In this document: in pieces, positions 1-12,240 of the stretch
Layout: the number at the start of each line of letters is the position of its first letter
Numbering within the stretch: position 1 is the stretch's first letter
DNA from: Chloranthus sessilifolius
Taxonomy: Eukaryota > Streptophyta > Magnoliopsida > Chloranthales > Chloranthaceae
Assembly: GCA_021018995.1 (NCBI GenBank)
Contig: CM037590.1
Coordinates: 85,158,097 to 85,222,096 of the forward strand
Direction of reading: 5' to 3'
DNA: 64,000 bases
Notes under the pieces: model-generated
What the model was told of the DNA's origin: nothing
Database searches by the model: none
What the model saw: only the letters and a program-made list of their open reading frames with translations
Made by a program: the position numbers and the translations under genes

Positions 1-1566
1 TGAGCTCAGATTCACCTTAAGGTTATAATCTGTCCACTTTAATGGTCACAGACCATCCTAGAGATCTCCTACAAAGCCAGAGCCTCAATTAGAACAATTT
101 AAACCACTACAGATGTTGCAATTTCTAGGTCATTGACGCAGGAAATTACAGGGATATCAGATCCAGGGAATTCAGATGATATCCAAGAGGTATACCAGTT
201 ACGTGGGTGAGCTGATCAAGCAACTCCTCTACACAAATCCGATCGAGCACTAAAAGGAATCAAAAGAGCTTTAGATCTAATTAAACATTGAAAACAACAT
301 TTACATTGCAAACAAGGTCACTCTTACAATGGAATGCTCTCAGATCTGCAGTCTGTGCAGCAATTAAGCCCAACAACACTCTTAACCTTACCCAATTATA
401 GATCTAACTCACCCCTTGCTGCTCCTAGGGATAGCCAACCATGGTTGGGCTAAAAGAAGCGAAATAGAATTTCACTGCAAGCTCTGATCTCCAAGAAATT
501 GTCCAGAATTTCGATCTTCCCCAATGGCAATTAGGGATCTCAATATATAGCTTTCTCCGCTATTTTTCTAGCAAAAAATCCCTTTTAGAAGGTTGTCAGA
601 GTTTGTTAGAGTTCTATTAAAGCACGTGGGTCGGTTAGGGCTTCCTAGGGCATCTTCTAAAACATTACGCCGGTCACCAAAGTGCCTCGGTTTACGTGCA
701 GCAGGTCACCAAGTCACAGCGTGTGCATAACATAGTTTCTGAGAAGTTCAGCACATGATTTCGACAGGTTGGAGAAGCTTCCGACGGGTTAAAAGAAAGC
801 TTATAGCCTCTTTCGATAGGTTCTCTGGTCTCTTCGATAGGTCCCGATAGGTTGGGCTTAGATGCTTTAGCTTCACTGCACTGCACTTGATCTGGGGCCT
901 TCGACAGGTTGGAAGAGTAATTCAATAGGTTGAGGATTCACATTCTATTGCTTCCATCGGATGCCCTTGTTCCTATTGAAAGGTTCAAATCATTCTGCGA
1001 TAGGTACTGTCTCAGCACTTCTATTTCGATAGGTTCAGTGGACCATTCGATAGGTTTAGGGAACCTTTCGATAAGTCTCCTTTTTCCCTCAAGCTAGCTT
1101 TCGATAGGTTGAATTCTCTTTCTCTTTCAACTGCTCGATAGGTTCTTGGATCCTATCGAATTCTTTACTTCTGCACGAATTCTTCCTTTTTTTACCTTCT
1201 GATCCTGTCGAACCCTTCTCAACTGCACGAATTCCTTCCTTTTAATGCTTTCAGCTCCTATCGAACTCTTCAGGTGACCAATCGATAGGACGAACTCTTC
1301 AACCTATTCTTACTTTCTTCACCTTGCCCTGCTGCAACCACACGCTCCAAGGGTTCAATGATGTGCTACCCTTTGGTGTGCTATTGCTGAGTTCATCCTG
1401 TGCTGAGAGATGGCTCCATGCTGGGCATTCTTGAGTGCTTTTCTTCCCTAGTATCTTCTTTTATTGTTTTCTATAAAATACACTTGACAAGGGCTTATTA
1501 GTGTGCTCACAGGTCTATCAATGGTCAGGTTATAAGGTGAAAAGTGGCATTTTTCACCACTTAACA
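1..1566 (-). mobile_element. Athila-type LTR, truncated by the window edge
   Basis: This matches the last ~1.55 kb of the 2.06-kb Athila LTRs at 34380-36435 and 45435-47500, entering about 505 bases into them. Shared landmarks are the phrase around 'ctgtccactttaatggtc', a pyrimidine-rich block near 540, a dense run of TCGATAGGTT-like motifs at 750-1290, and the end '...ttaaca' at 1566. By that homology the sense strand is -, and a TATA-like box (CTATATAT, 543-550 on -) sits where the other two LTRs have CTATAAG. It is more diverged from those two than they are from each other, so it is an older or different subfamily member. It interrupts a Tat integrase, with ATGCT (1567-1571) as the expected target duplication. 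Whether it is a solo LTR or the end of a full element lies outside the window. Confidence 0.85.
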
Positions 1567-2277
1567 ATGCTCATGAGGATAGTAGTTCAAAATATCATTA
1601 CCCGGTTTGGAGTACCCAAAATGTTCATCACTAACAACGGATCACATTTCATTGCGAAAAAGATGAAGAAGTTATGCAAGAAGTACGACATTAATTTGTG
1701 CCACTCATCGCCGTTCTACCCTCAAGGCAATGGACAAGCAGAAGCTACGAACAAGACACTGATTCGAATCCGGAAATGAACTGTGGAAACAAGCAATAGA
1801 GCCAACTGGCTCGAACGATTATCGAAAGCACTCTGGGCCTATAGGACCTCTATTCGTACGGCCATTGGCCAAACTCCCTACCTCCTCACCTATGGGATGG
1901 AGGCAGTCCTACCATATGAGATACAAGTACCATCTTTATGCATCCAACTTGATGATGAGCTATCCTTAGACGGGAGGAGAATTGCTTTACTTACTCAGTT
2001 AGAGTGACTCGATGAAACACGCCTAAGGGCAGCTGATCACACTTAGGTATATCGGAGGAGAATGGTCAGGGCCTATGATAAGAAAGTCCTTGAACAAACC
2101 TTTAACATTGGCGAGCTAATCCTAAAGAAAGTTATGCCTTCCAAACACGTCCATCTAAAAGGAAAATTAAAATCAAACTGGGAAGTCCCTGGAAACGCGT
2201 ACACATTGGCGAGCCAAGACGGGGAAGAACTCCCTAGCCCCTGGAATGCCATGTACCTTAGAAAATCCCATCCTTAG
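1567..2277 (+). pseudogene. Tat-type integrase, C-terminal part (fossil)
   Basis: Conceptual translation on + gives the end of a retroviral-type integrase core (RFGVP...SSPFYPQGNGQAEATNKT), then WAYRTSIRTAIGQTPYLLTYG and EAVLPYEI. It finishes with the charged region ending in a GKLKSNWE-type GPY/F tail. These strings match the Tat/Retand branch of Ty3/gypsy rather than Athila or chromoviruses. The catalytic core upstream is displaced by the Athila LTR at 1-1566. The reading frame is broken in several places, so this is a fossil. Confidence 0.85.
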
Positions 2278-3840
2278 TCTTATGATAATCACATCCTGTG
2301 GTTAAAATACTTATACTTATCATCCTCGTAGTCATCATGACCCATCCATTGGTCATATGTCTTCAATCCTCAGAATATCCTTAAAAATCTCCGACTTGTC
2401 GCCCACCATTTACACTCGGACGATTTGATTGAAGGATTAGTGACCTATCTAAAACTTTTTTTCAAAAGCGTAAGAAACACCTGATTCTCATTCCCTATCC
2501 CCGCCATTGGAGGAGACGTTAGAGCAAAAAAAAATGAAGATGTTAGGTTCAATAGAAACTCGTCATTCTGACACCAACAGGATGCTTTAAAAAAAAAATG
2601 TACAAAAAAAAATAGATATCGAGTAAGAGCATCACAACAAATGAACTCAAGGAAGCATAAGCAGGCCATGAGGACATCTCCAGTAATTTTACTGGAAGTG
2701 TATAAGTATGCTGTGAGGGCATCCCTGATATTCTCATACTACTAGATATCGTCGTAAGGTGGCGGGAGGAGGATAAACCCCTGTTAGCCATAGAATGCGA
2801 GGTTTTGATGGTACAGAAATATGACGAAGAGTTCGATCATGGCATTCCATACCCCTCAGAAGAGAAGATTGTTACTTACCCCTTTTGAAAAGGTATTAGT
2901 TACGAACTATTCCCCATATCACTAAGTCTTACATCTCCCCCTTCTAATTTTATTTTGGATGAATCTGAGACTTCACGGGATATTCCTAGCAATGAAACTG
3001 AAAATCACTGAATGACGATTGATGCAATCACCCATTATACTTACAATGCTTTTCCTGAATAACCATAGAATAGGATGATCAATACCCTAAGATAGACCCC
3101 CTATACGCTATTAATCGAAGGACCTCCCCCCGGTTCAGAGACAGTACTAATGCACTTTTCTGCAAGACTAATTCACCTAATACCCATGACTATTTATAGA
3201 CCCAAAATGCTTATCTAAGGCCCAGGGAAACTCCATTGCATCCACACGTTGGGGCATTTTTTTTTTTATGGAAAAAGAAGGTAAACTATAACAGAAGTGC
3301 TGACCCGACCACCAAAAGATAAAGAATGATGAAGATACCATTCAGATAGCGTTATCAAAATACTGTACTGCAAGCTCAACCCTGCTTCTACGCTAGGGTA
3401 TTTTTTTTATTTGTCATTATCTCTATTGTCATTTGCTTTCCCTATTACACTATTTATTATTTCAAAAAAAGAAAAAGAATAAAAAAAGAGAGTCAAAAAA
3501 AAAAAAAAAAAAAAAAGAAAAAAAAAAGAGGCTTATATCCACCTTTCTATCACTAGACCTCGGTCTGAGATATTTTCCCCCCTTGACAACTAGCAAGGGG
3601 GTAACAAAACTACTGATAGCATTACCCTTATATGTGCAGATGCAAAGCAACCTTCAAACCAGCACCAGGCCATCTTCGAAAGCATCCAAGTCCCAGTGAC
3701 GGTTGATGGCACCGAAGGCAAAAAGAAAACACCAAAAGGAAATCAAAGGAGGAGAAGCAAATCAGGTACATCTGAACAAAAAATCCCTATATATATAGAC
3801 ATGTACCAAAAAAAATAATCCTTTCTTTTTTCTTCACATT
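2278..3840. other. Tat 3' spacer between integrase and antisense PMD gene
   Basis: No coding sequence is supported here. Much of it (about 2350-2900) is recognisable in reverse complement at about 63630-63100 of the right Tat element, so it is element sequence rather than host DNA. A long A-rich tract lies at 3463-3530, and its counterpart in the right copy is the T-rich stretch near 62480-62525. Small reading frames here overlap low-complexity sequence and are not genes. Confidence 0.7.
3463..3530. repeat. A-rich simple tract
   Basis: A nearly pure A run is interrupted by single G, T and C bases. The matching position of the right Tat copy holds the reverse-complement T-rich tract, so the tract is ancestral to both elements and is not a retroposon tail of a later insertion. 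Confidence 0.9.
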
Positions 3841-6800
3841 TGTCACTGGGGACACTCCCCCTATATACAATGCACATACAACGAATATAAACAAACACGC
3901 ACACACCCCTAATCCCTACGTTGCCGCTGAGGAGGACGAGCGCCGCTATAATCGGTATCGTTAGCCTAGAGGTCCGTAGACTAATCATCTGAAAACACAA
4001 TCCCGGCACCAGGAGTCCTCGAGACCTCTAAACGGTGAGGACCCACCACTGAACCCCCCTCACTGGCTTGACTGACCGACCGCCTCGACTGAGAATGAGG
4101 AGGAAGCCTCGCATGACTCCCCCGAATGACAGAATCCTCACGACTATCGCTCCTGTTGCGACTGCGAGAGGTATGACGAGACTGCCCAACTGAAGAACTC
4201 ATAGCCATCGACTTCGACCCCTCATGACAACTAGCCAACCTACGCGACCCCCATTCGCCCCTTGTCAGGTGATACTGTCACCGATCTAGGGATACCTGCA
4301 TCTCTGCCCGTGTCATCCGACACGCTGCCGTTAGTGCCTCCGCATGAGTCCTTTGCATGACCAACATCTTGACCACCAGATCCTCACGACTCTCCACTTC
4401 TCCGAGGACTCGTCTCGCCTTCGGAGTGGCGCGCGCCCGCGTTGCCTCTAGCCGTGCCTTCTCGAGCTGACGAACCTGTATAACTCTAATGAATCTGAAG
4501 AAGCAAACATATGCACATACAAACAACAACAAAACTCAAAATGGAAAATACATATATACCAGATCTAGCCTCTCCCAAGTCTTATGCGTCACAGATCACA
4601 GATGGCACCCAGGGATGAACGAGGCGGTCAGAACGAGAATAAGCAAATGCATCAGATAAATATTATGATAACAAATGACTTATGAACCTAATAACTAAAA
4701 CATACTTGGGTAGGGATAGGAACGAACTGCTGACGAGGAGCCTCGGGAGCGGAGTCCGAAACTGCCTGAACAAAAAAAGAAAAAAAATGACAAGCCAATA
4801 CTAATGTGTTAGAATAAATAGAAATGAATAATCCAAACTAAATTATACTAAACCATACTTGACTCTCAAAACGTAGAGAGGCGGCGATCGCCTCCCTTAT
4901 CTGCAAGTCCTCAACAACTCGACGCTAAAACACCGGCACACGTTAGTAAACCATCAAGCCAACATAATAATAACACCTAACAAACCAATACAATATCACA
5001 AGTAAACTGAAGAGTGATCGAACTTACCCAATGCTCCAACTCAAATCGTAGATGAGCTATCACTGGATCCTCTCGACTGGAGGAGGCCATTGAAGAAGAA
5101 GCAAATGCTCGAGTCGAAGCCCCTGCAGCGGAAAGCTCTGCTGTCTAAAAACGCCACCAATATGCCAACATTAGCGAGGATCCCCGAACCGTCAATAGTT
5201 AATAAGTCCAATCCAAGGTACTTACCAATCGCTCGATCTCTGAATGTAAACTAGCCTCCACCGCACGACCCGCCTGCTGCTGGCCGCACAACAGCTCGAT
5301 CATCGCCGCCTGGCAAGCAACCTCAGACTCTCTCTCAGACTAGCCATGATAAAAACAAGACTACTATATTAAAAACATTACCAGAATAAACCAATACAAC
5401 CCGTGGATGAAATAAAACTAGTAAACTAACTCACCAGGAGCTGACGAGCCTCTGCTAGTCAAACTCCTAACTCATCCTCCGCCGCTCTGGCCCTGGCAAC
5501 TGACTCAGTCAAAGAACGCAACATCTCCTCATCAGGACGAGGAGCATGCCCCATCTGCTCCATCGCCCTATGGAGGGCGTCCAATGCTCCCCGCACACTC
5601 GCCTTGAGGTGGCCCTCCTCTAATGCGACCAACCTCTCCCTCATTGCCGACTCTGGCTCGCCAACAGCGAAAGAACCACTACCATGAAAAGGATGCATGA
5701 AGAGACGCCCACCACCCAATGCACCAAACCACCTCCTATACTCTCGCACATCAGCCCCATCACGCGCCCCCGTGACTCTAGTCCCCCCATCTCTGAAATT
5801 AGCTATCAGGAGCGCCATCCGCTCCATAAAATTCTAGCCTGGAGGGCCGATCATCCTCTTAGCCACCCTGTGGCTTGTCGCCAAAGGGACTCCCTGATCG
5901 AGTCCCAGCTGCTGTACCACCCGAGAGGTGTGGATCCTCTCCACTCACTCAAAACAATGGACCCATATGTCCACATCGAAGAAGGGCCGACCAGACTCAA
6001 TCACTGCCTCACCCGCGTCCTCTGAATCATCGTAGGGCCACCACATCACCTATCTGGATGAACAAATCAATCCATGAGCGAAGCCTAAGGGCCACCAAAA
6101 AAAAATAGATGAGGTCAAATGAAAACATAAATGCCATATACATACCTGCCCTGCGTGCATATCCTGGAAGAGGCCTCGTGCAGTCTGAAGGTCAGCCGAC
6201 AAGCAACGACCCCTTAATGCCTCCCTCCACACGCGCATCCGCGGGAACATGAACAAAATCTCTGACGGAACCCCCGGGCGCAGAAAAGCGAAATGATCGT
6301 ATGTCCAAAACTGAAAATGATAGCATAACAACAATGACCACACGCAACAAACATTAAGATCGTCACTATGACCAAAGGTTAAAAAAAAAGGGTCACCACG
6401 ATACGAATTTAACTAAAACTCACCTGGAGAAACGGGAGGAAACCTTCGATCGACGCTATCCCCTGACCCCGACAGTAAAATTTCTCGTAGAGATGCGCCG
6501 ACACAGATGCACCCCACGCGTAGGTTGGGACTCAGTCTAAATCCCCTAGAATCATCAAAAATAACCCGGTGACATATCCCTGAGTCGAAGAAGAGAAAAG
6601 TACTGTGCCCAAGAAGTGCATCAAGAATGCTCGGAGCACCCTATCCGTGACCAATCCCAGCTCGGTCACGAGCTCTCGGCCCATCACCCTCGCACAACAT
6701 GCCTCGTAAAGTGCTACTGCCTCTGAATGAAGCCTTGGAGGGGTGAACCCACTCGCAAATGTATCGAAAAACCAAGTGACTCGAACAACACCGGGCCCCG

Positions 6801-7745
6801 ATCTACTCAACCTGTAAGGCACACCCAGGATATCCTCACATACCTCTAAGTAACTCCCTGCCATCCTCCCCGTGATCGGCTCACCCTCGAAACAAAGACC
6901 AGTAATGTGGACCCAGTCCTCAGGGGTCGGCAGCATCATATCGACTAGAAAAAGAAGCGCCTGATACCTCTTGCTCCACCTCTCTATAATCGCCGCGATC
7001 AAGCCTCGATCAACCTGAAAAGGCTCCAACTCCAAAATCGTCCCAAACTCGAAAGACACCAACTGCTCCCACTGAAACTTCGGTAAGGCACGGTACCATG
7101 TATGAGACTCGGTCCATGCCATGCTGATGGCCAGCTGCGAGGGCTCTTATTGAACGAAACACAAACAATGACAGTAAGACTAACGCACACCTATGACGAA
7201 AGATAAATAAATTTAAAGCTCAAAGCAGATGAAATATTCCCAAACCACATAATAATAACTTACAATGAACACACAAAACATGATAAGAACAACTAAATAC
7301 AACATGCTGTCATAATACACAAGTAAACACGACCCATAATCAATGTAGGTTCGACGTAAATTAGAAGGGTTTACAGAGCCTAACGAGCCTATGTCATAGC
7401 CTGAATGCTCAGGAAAATGGAAGAACTCTTGCTTACGGGGACCTACCCGGACTCTAGTGGATAATGCCTACAATCCCGAGGCTCAGCGCCTAGCTGCTCC
7501 TGACCTTGCTCACCCTTAACTTTATTGCCCTCCTCCTCGGCTAACCCTGGCTCAGCCTCTGGTACCTCCTTCTTGACCACCATTTGGTTGCCCTCGGGTA
7601 CTCTCCCCACGACCATCTCCCTGATATCCGCCTCTATGGCAATGGCTCTAGCCAGTGCCCCCGAACTCTCACCTCCATCGCTCATCAACATCCCCTCTAA
7701 CTCAGAAATAGTGAGCTCTGGCCTACCAACACCCTCACCCTCCAT
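3841..7745 (-). CDS. Plant mobile domain (PMD) protein gene, multi-exon, antisense in Tat element
   Basis: The gene starts at ATG 7745 (MEGEGVGRPELTISELEG) with an acidic first exon. The second block (7122-6532) has SHTWYRALPKFQWEQL, then ALLFLVDMMLPTPEDWVHIT and FEGEPITGRM. This is the PMD pattern (PF10536-like), continued by LFLMILGDLD and, in the next block, FWTYDHFAFLRPGVP. Downstream blocks (5827-5459 and 4532-3990) are rich in E, A, R and L and look like coiled coil. The blocks are separated by introns with GT/AG signals, for example the branch-rich region before 7125. PMDs occur in MAIN-type host proteins and in transposable elements; their biochemical role is not established. A TATA box (7914-7923) sits ~170 bases upstream. 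Some blocks are broken, others open. The right copy (58227-62171) has the same exon order. Confidence 0.7.
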
Positions 7746-7913
7746 CTGATACAAAGAGCTCAGAAAACTAAAGAAGATGAAAGAAACGGCACTCGAAACG
7801 AACGACCGGATCACAGGATATCACGAAAACACGAAAAACGAGCACACAGACACTAGGAAACAAGAAAATTAAAGAGTAAAACGGATTGTATGACGAAAAT
7901 GAGAAGTTCTAAA

Positions 7914-7923
7914 CTATTTATAG
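7914..7923 (-). promoter_or_regulatory. TATA box of left antisense PMD gene
   Basis: The - strand reads CTATAAATAG about 170 bases before the PMD start codon. The right PMD gene has the identical decamer at the same distance (58047-58056). This conservation between two separate element copies supports a real promoter. Confidence 0.7.
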
Positions 7924-7925
7924 AA

Positions 7926-8290
7926 GCCGACTGAATTACGCGCTTGAAATAAAGCACTCAAACAAATCACACGCCACTCATAAAACGCTAAATTCGGATC
8001 GCACGCTCACTGATGAGCGCGCAAATGGTCTGTCGCCCTCTCATATTTATCCGACCGGTTGATCACGCACGTTACTGAGAGCGCGTAATCACCTCAAATG
8101 TTTACACGTCAGCACGGGAATGCTAGCGGTCGTGTTCATCCTGCGCAGAGGTTCAAATGATTAAATGAATTAAACGCCTATGAACTAGCGCGTAATAACT
8201 CTTCACCTTCCGAAATGCGCGCTCAAATTTTGGCGCGTAATTAGAATAAACGCCCGAAGATAAACGCATAATTTGCCCAGAAATAAAATT
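7926..8290. repeat. GCGC/TAAT degenerate motif array upstream of PMD promoter
   Basis: The stretch has repeated half-sites of the form GCGCGTAATT, AATTACGCGC and AAACGCC in both orientations at roughly 20-40 base spacing, directly upstream of the PMD TATA box. Related arrays precede the TATA boxes of the Tat LTR (13680-14100, 20565-20960, 50225-50660), the small module (10810-11290) and the right PMD gene (57660-58040). Confidence 0.6.
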
Positions 8291-8775
8291 TTCACACCCA
8301 AGACAAAAAGGCAAAACTAAAATTAGGACATTCCTGACATTTACTATCGACCCGAATTACACCCTTGGGAAATCCACCAAAAACACTTCTAACTAAAAGA
8401 AACACGCACCCCGAAAGGAAAAGAGAGCCCCCCTAAGACTAAGACCAAACGATAAAAATGCACTATCTTTCACATTCATCAATTCACCAAAAAGAAAAGG
8501 TAGCCCCCATCTTCCATACATTCTAACAAAAATATACATATAACAAAAAATGTCCCCAACGCCTCTATATCCCTTAAGCTAAAGCTAAAAAAAAAGTACA
8601 AAAAAGAAGGGGAAACTACCCCTGGTGCTCCCTGAATTTAATAAATCTAAATTAAACTATACCCAAATAAATAAACATCACATGAGTCAAACACAATACC
8701 GAGAAAGTCGAACCAAAACAAGACAAATGATATAGAGAACACAACCACTTTATAGATTAATAAAACAATTACAGC

Positions 8776-9320
8776 ACAAACCGAGGGCATACCCTCTGAA
8801 TATACAGTTAAAATAAGAACGCTGAAATCAGCACATTCAGGCAATGCCCAAATCCGGATTTATTTGGGAAAGTAGAAATCTCAGAGAAGCTCGGAGAAGG
8901 AAAGCACCCTGAGTAAATTCTAACCGTGATAGCCTCTTTCCCTTGCCCCGAACTGATAGGAAAGAAAGAGTGGCTCACAAAAAGCCACCCAGGACCTGTG
9001 GATCCATTGTTGGAAGCTCTCCTTGGACACATTAAAAAATGAGGAGCAACTAATACTGAATTCGCAGAGCCTACAGAGGAAACATAGGCATCGGTCACGA
9101 GAACTCTGACCTTGCCTTATCCTTGGGTTCCCTCTCTACTACCTTTTTCTCTTCCATCTCTTCCCCCGATTGGGTGGCACTTCAAGTTGGATTGATAGCA
9201 CCAACCCTAGCGCCACTCCGAATTCCCAATCCCGTCCATTCTCATTATCCACTTAATAAGCACGGTCCATCGGGTCCAATACCCGGGATACGAAACAGAA
9301 AGGAATAAAAGACATAAATA
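8776..9320 (-). other. Gene-like module 2 (antisense), unrecognised
   Basis: This ~540-base block has no close counterpart in the right Tat copy, where only its 3' end survives (near 57100-57210). On the - strand it runs toward a conserved 3'-end motif, GAGGGTATGCCCTCGG (near 8790-8770). The same type of motif ends module 1 and the PMD gene. A 96-codon frame (9098-8808) exists, but I recognise no domain in it. It may be the remains of an internally deleted duplicate of the PMD transcription unit, or an insertion that carried this 3' end. Confidence 0.35.
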
Positions 9321-10250
9321 AATAAATAAATAAAATGCCCCAAAATTATAAACACAAGATGCCCCAAACAAAAAAAAAGGGAGAAAACTTTCAAACTTTA
9401 AACTTAAAATAAGAGAACAAAATATTCAAACCCAAAACCTCAGACTCAAACATCTATAAACTATGTCCTTTGAATCACGAACTGACAAATGCCACATATC
9501 TAAACCCCGTACCAAGCTGATTGAATCCAAAACCATACACATACCCCTTTAAAAGACCATGATCCATGGCAACCAAGATGAACCAATAATTGCACGATAC
9601 TTGCTCCTCTAAAAAAAATAAAAAATAAACTCCTCAAGTCTAGATAGACCAATAGGATTCAAACACTTAACACCCATCTAGAAACTTTAAATTAAACCCT
9701 GAATTCATACACTTCTAACAAGTGCCGTCTCAAATCAAATAAAAAGACAAACAAAATACTTTAAACGAAAGAATAATTTTTTGGAATAAGAGCTGACTCG
9801 TTTGGGACCAAAAAAGAAATGCTCCCAACAAACTCATCAGAACCAAGTAAACCCTCTAAACAAAAATCAATAAAATAAATTAATCTTGAGATAAACCCTC
9901 AATAAATCCAGAGTGAAACCCTAAACTAAATTAAATCCTAAAATAAATCAAACAAATTAAATAAATCCAACTAATCCATCAATAAATTAAATCAATAAAT
10001 GAGCATAATAAAATAAAATAAAATGCTCCAAACAAGCCTGATAAAAATCAAGTGAACCTACTAAGTAGGACCTAATAGGACGAATGAATAAACCTTGGGT
10101 CATTCTCATAACGAACTTTAAAACTATAAGCTGACTCAAATCTTAAAACTACGACAAAGCAGATAAGTCCAATTAATCCATCAACCAAAATTTAAGCCAA
10201 CCAACTGCACAATATAAAGAATAAAATAATGCCCCTTTATTTATAATTTA
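9321..10250. other. AT-rich element spacer, no gene seen
   Basis: A-rich, low-complexity sequence with (AAAT)n runs near 9313-9335 and several short 'aaataaatc' repeats. It aligns loosely in reverse with about 56640-57090 of the right Tat element, for example the GATCCATGG / TTATCATGGATTG neighbourhood. No reading frame of interest is present. Confidence 0.6.
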
Positions 10251-10261
10251 AAGTTTTGCAA

Positions 10262-10804
10262 GTTTCACCAGAGGCATACCTCCCGAATTACAACCCAAAA
10301 TGAAAACCTAAAATCTAACATACAACTCAAAACGAAAACCAAAATTACAATGAGCCAAAACAAGGAGTAGAACATCCAATCAGAGACTTCAAAAATGTTG
10401 CCACCAGGCTTGGAGAACTTAAACGAGCCACCAGTTGAAGAGACGGAAAATGGGTTAGGGATACATCCCTCAATTTACAGCACCTCCTCTCCCTGCCATC
10501 TTCACTTCCTCCATCACCGCCCCATCAACGCTGCCTTCACTGCTCCCTAGAAAAAAATGGTGTGAAGACTGACGCTCTCATTCCCAATACAGCCCATTCC
10601 CAGAATGATACTATCTTCGGACATCACACTAGCATGAAGAGCACGTGAAATAACGAATATGGGAAGAAACCCCATCCGAATCTGACGGTAAATCACTCAA
10701 TATCGCTGAAACACAAATCTGAAAATGCTAGAGCAGTCAGAAAAGTCAAGACTCAAGACTAAACCCGAGAATTTAAAGCAAATGAAGGTCACTCGCTTAT
10801 ATAG
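10262..10804 (-). other. Gene-like module 1 (antisense): TATA, leader, intron-like acceptor, 3'-end motif
   Basis: The - strand reads CTATATAAGC (10804-10795), followed by a leader resembling that of the PMD gene. A short frame near 10630, an acceptor-like TTTTTTTCTAG, and the 3'-end motif GGGAGGTATGCCTCTGG (near 10280) then follow, with AATAAA close behind. The right copy (56132-56650) keeps the same order. This looks like a shortened duplicate of the PMD transcription unit with most of the coding part absent. No protein domain is recognised. Confidence 0.45.
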
Positions 10805-10809
10805 AACAC

Positions 10810-11290
10810 GACCCTGATCACACGCACGAAAAATGTGCTTAATTTAATCACGTGCTACACACATAGCGCCCAATCTAAAAACCGTGCTCCTAACCAGGCG
10901 CGCAATACGACTGTCGCCCGCACAGATAGCGCGACCTCCCGATCCCGCTCTTTCTACAAACCGTACAATCCAATCGAATGATAAATAGTTGATGCTCAAT
11001 GTGAAAGGTCACCTGTACAGTGACTGGGTGACCTTCCGATCCCGCGCCCATTCTCTAGCACACAATTAATATAAACGTCTTAGAATAGCCGCACAAGATA
11101 AAAAAGTCGCTTGCCCGATGACACGGTAATGTTTCAATCGCGCACAAGAATCATAGTGTGCAATCCAATCACACATTAACCTACACACGCCTAAATACTT
11201 CCTTTAGACCCTGAATCACACGCCTAGAATCGGGCGCGTAATCAGTTCAAACGGCTAATATCAGGCGCTTAATTCCTGGTTTTGCTCAAA
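10810..11290. repeat. GCGC/TAAT motif array upstream of module 1 and inside the Tat LTR zone
   Basis: Spaced GCGCG, CGTAATC and ACACGCC half-sites occur in alternating orientation, plus the motif pair AAAGGTCACC and GGTGACC near 11000-11040. The same GGTGACC pair recurs near 48240-48360 and 53160-53190 in the other two Tat LTRs. Confidence 0.55.
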
Positions 11291-11309
11291 ATTTACCCCT
11301 TCTCGAATG

Positions 11310-12240
11310 AGAGTCCCCTTTGTCCCATCGCATAGCCTCATGAGCCATTCAAAGTGAAAAGGGACCGTCACTCACTGTTGTCCCATCGTGTAACCGAAAA
11401 AAAAAAAGAACGTTGACCACGCCTCTGGCCCTTTTACAGACAAAACATATATGCCCCACGTGACATCGTCACCCCCTCACCACATCGTTCATTTCATCTT
11501 AATCGACACCATATCGCCCCATCATGCAGCCACTCAAGCACGTCCCACCACAATGAAAACACACACATGATACCACCCTGACGTTTAGTCCCATCGTAAA
11601 ATTGTTGCCATGCCCTCATGGCCCATCGCGAAAAGCCAAAAATAAATCTCTCGAAAATGCAAATACACCAAACAAAAAAAAATAAATAAGCCAATCACAA
11701 CGCAACTATAACATAATCTCATCAGATTCCAAGATCTGCCAAAGAAAGAAACTAGACACACTTGTCACATTAACACCCTACCCAGTGTAACGCTTAGCTC
11801 ACTTCCCATCACGGACACCACTATCCAAAATAAATAAATAAATAAATAAAATAAATTTAAACAATACTGGTCACATTAAAAGAAGAAAGGGAGAAAGCAC
11901 GAGTATGTCCCATCGCCGAAACAAAGAGCCTCCTCCCGAAGTGCCCGCCACAAACCCACCAAACGCCACTGCAACAAAAAGGCAGGAAGATGTGAAACTA
12001 CTCCCATGCCCCATCACATTTCACTACTGCCATGCTACAACGCGAACATCCCAACAATACCTCTCAAGTCCCATTGTGGTACTCCTACAGTCACCAAGGC
12101 CCCATCGCGACATCACGCCAACAACCGCCAACCACCGCTTACGCAACAAGCGAAAAAAAAGAAAGAGATCCCCGGGGTACCCTAGTTTGCACCCGGAACA
12201 TTGCATTATAATGATAGCCACCAAGTCCCGTCGCGACGCT
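11310..12240. repeat. Dispersed GTCCCATCG repeats in Tat LTR
   Basis: About ten copies of GTCCCATCG(C) or one-base variants are spaced 30-300 bases apart, for example near 11325, 11384, 11590, 11905 and 12100. The same word in reverse, GCGATGGGAC, is scattered through 47505-48035 and 52390-55760 in the other Tat LTRs, so the motif is a persistent feature of this LTR family. Confidence 0.7.

Noticed and set aside
3463-3530. Poly-A tail of a SINE or LINE
   Set aside because: The right Tat copy has the same tract at the matching place, there is no target duplication, and no SINE/LINE body adjoins it.
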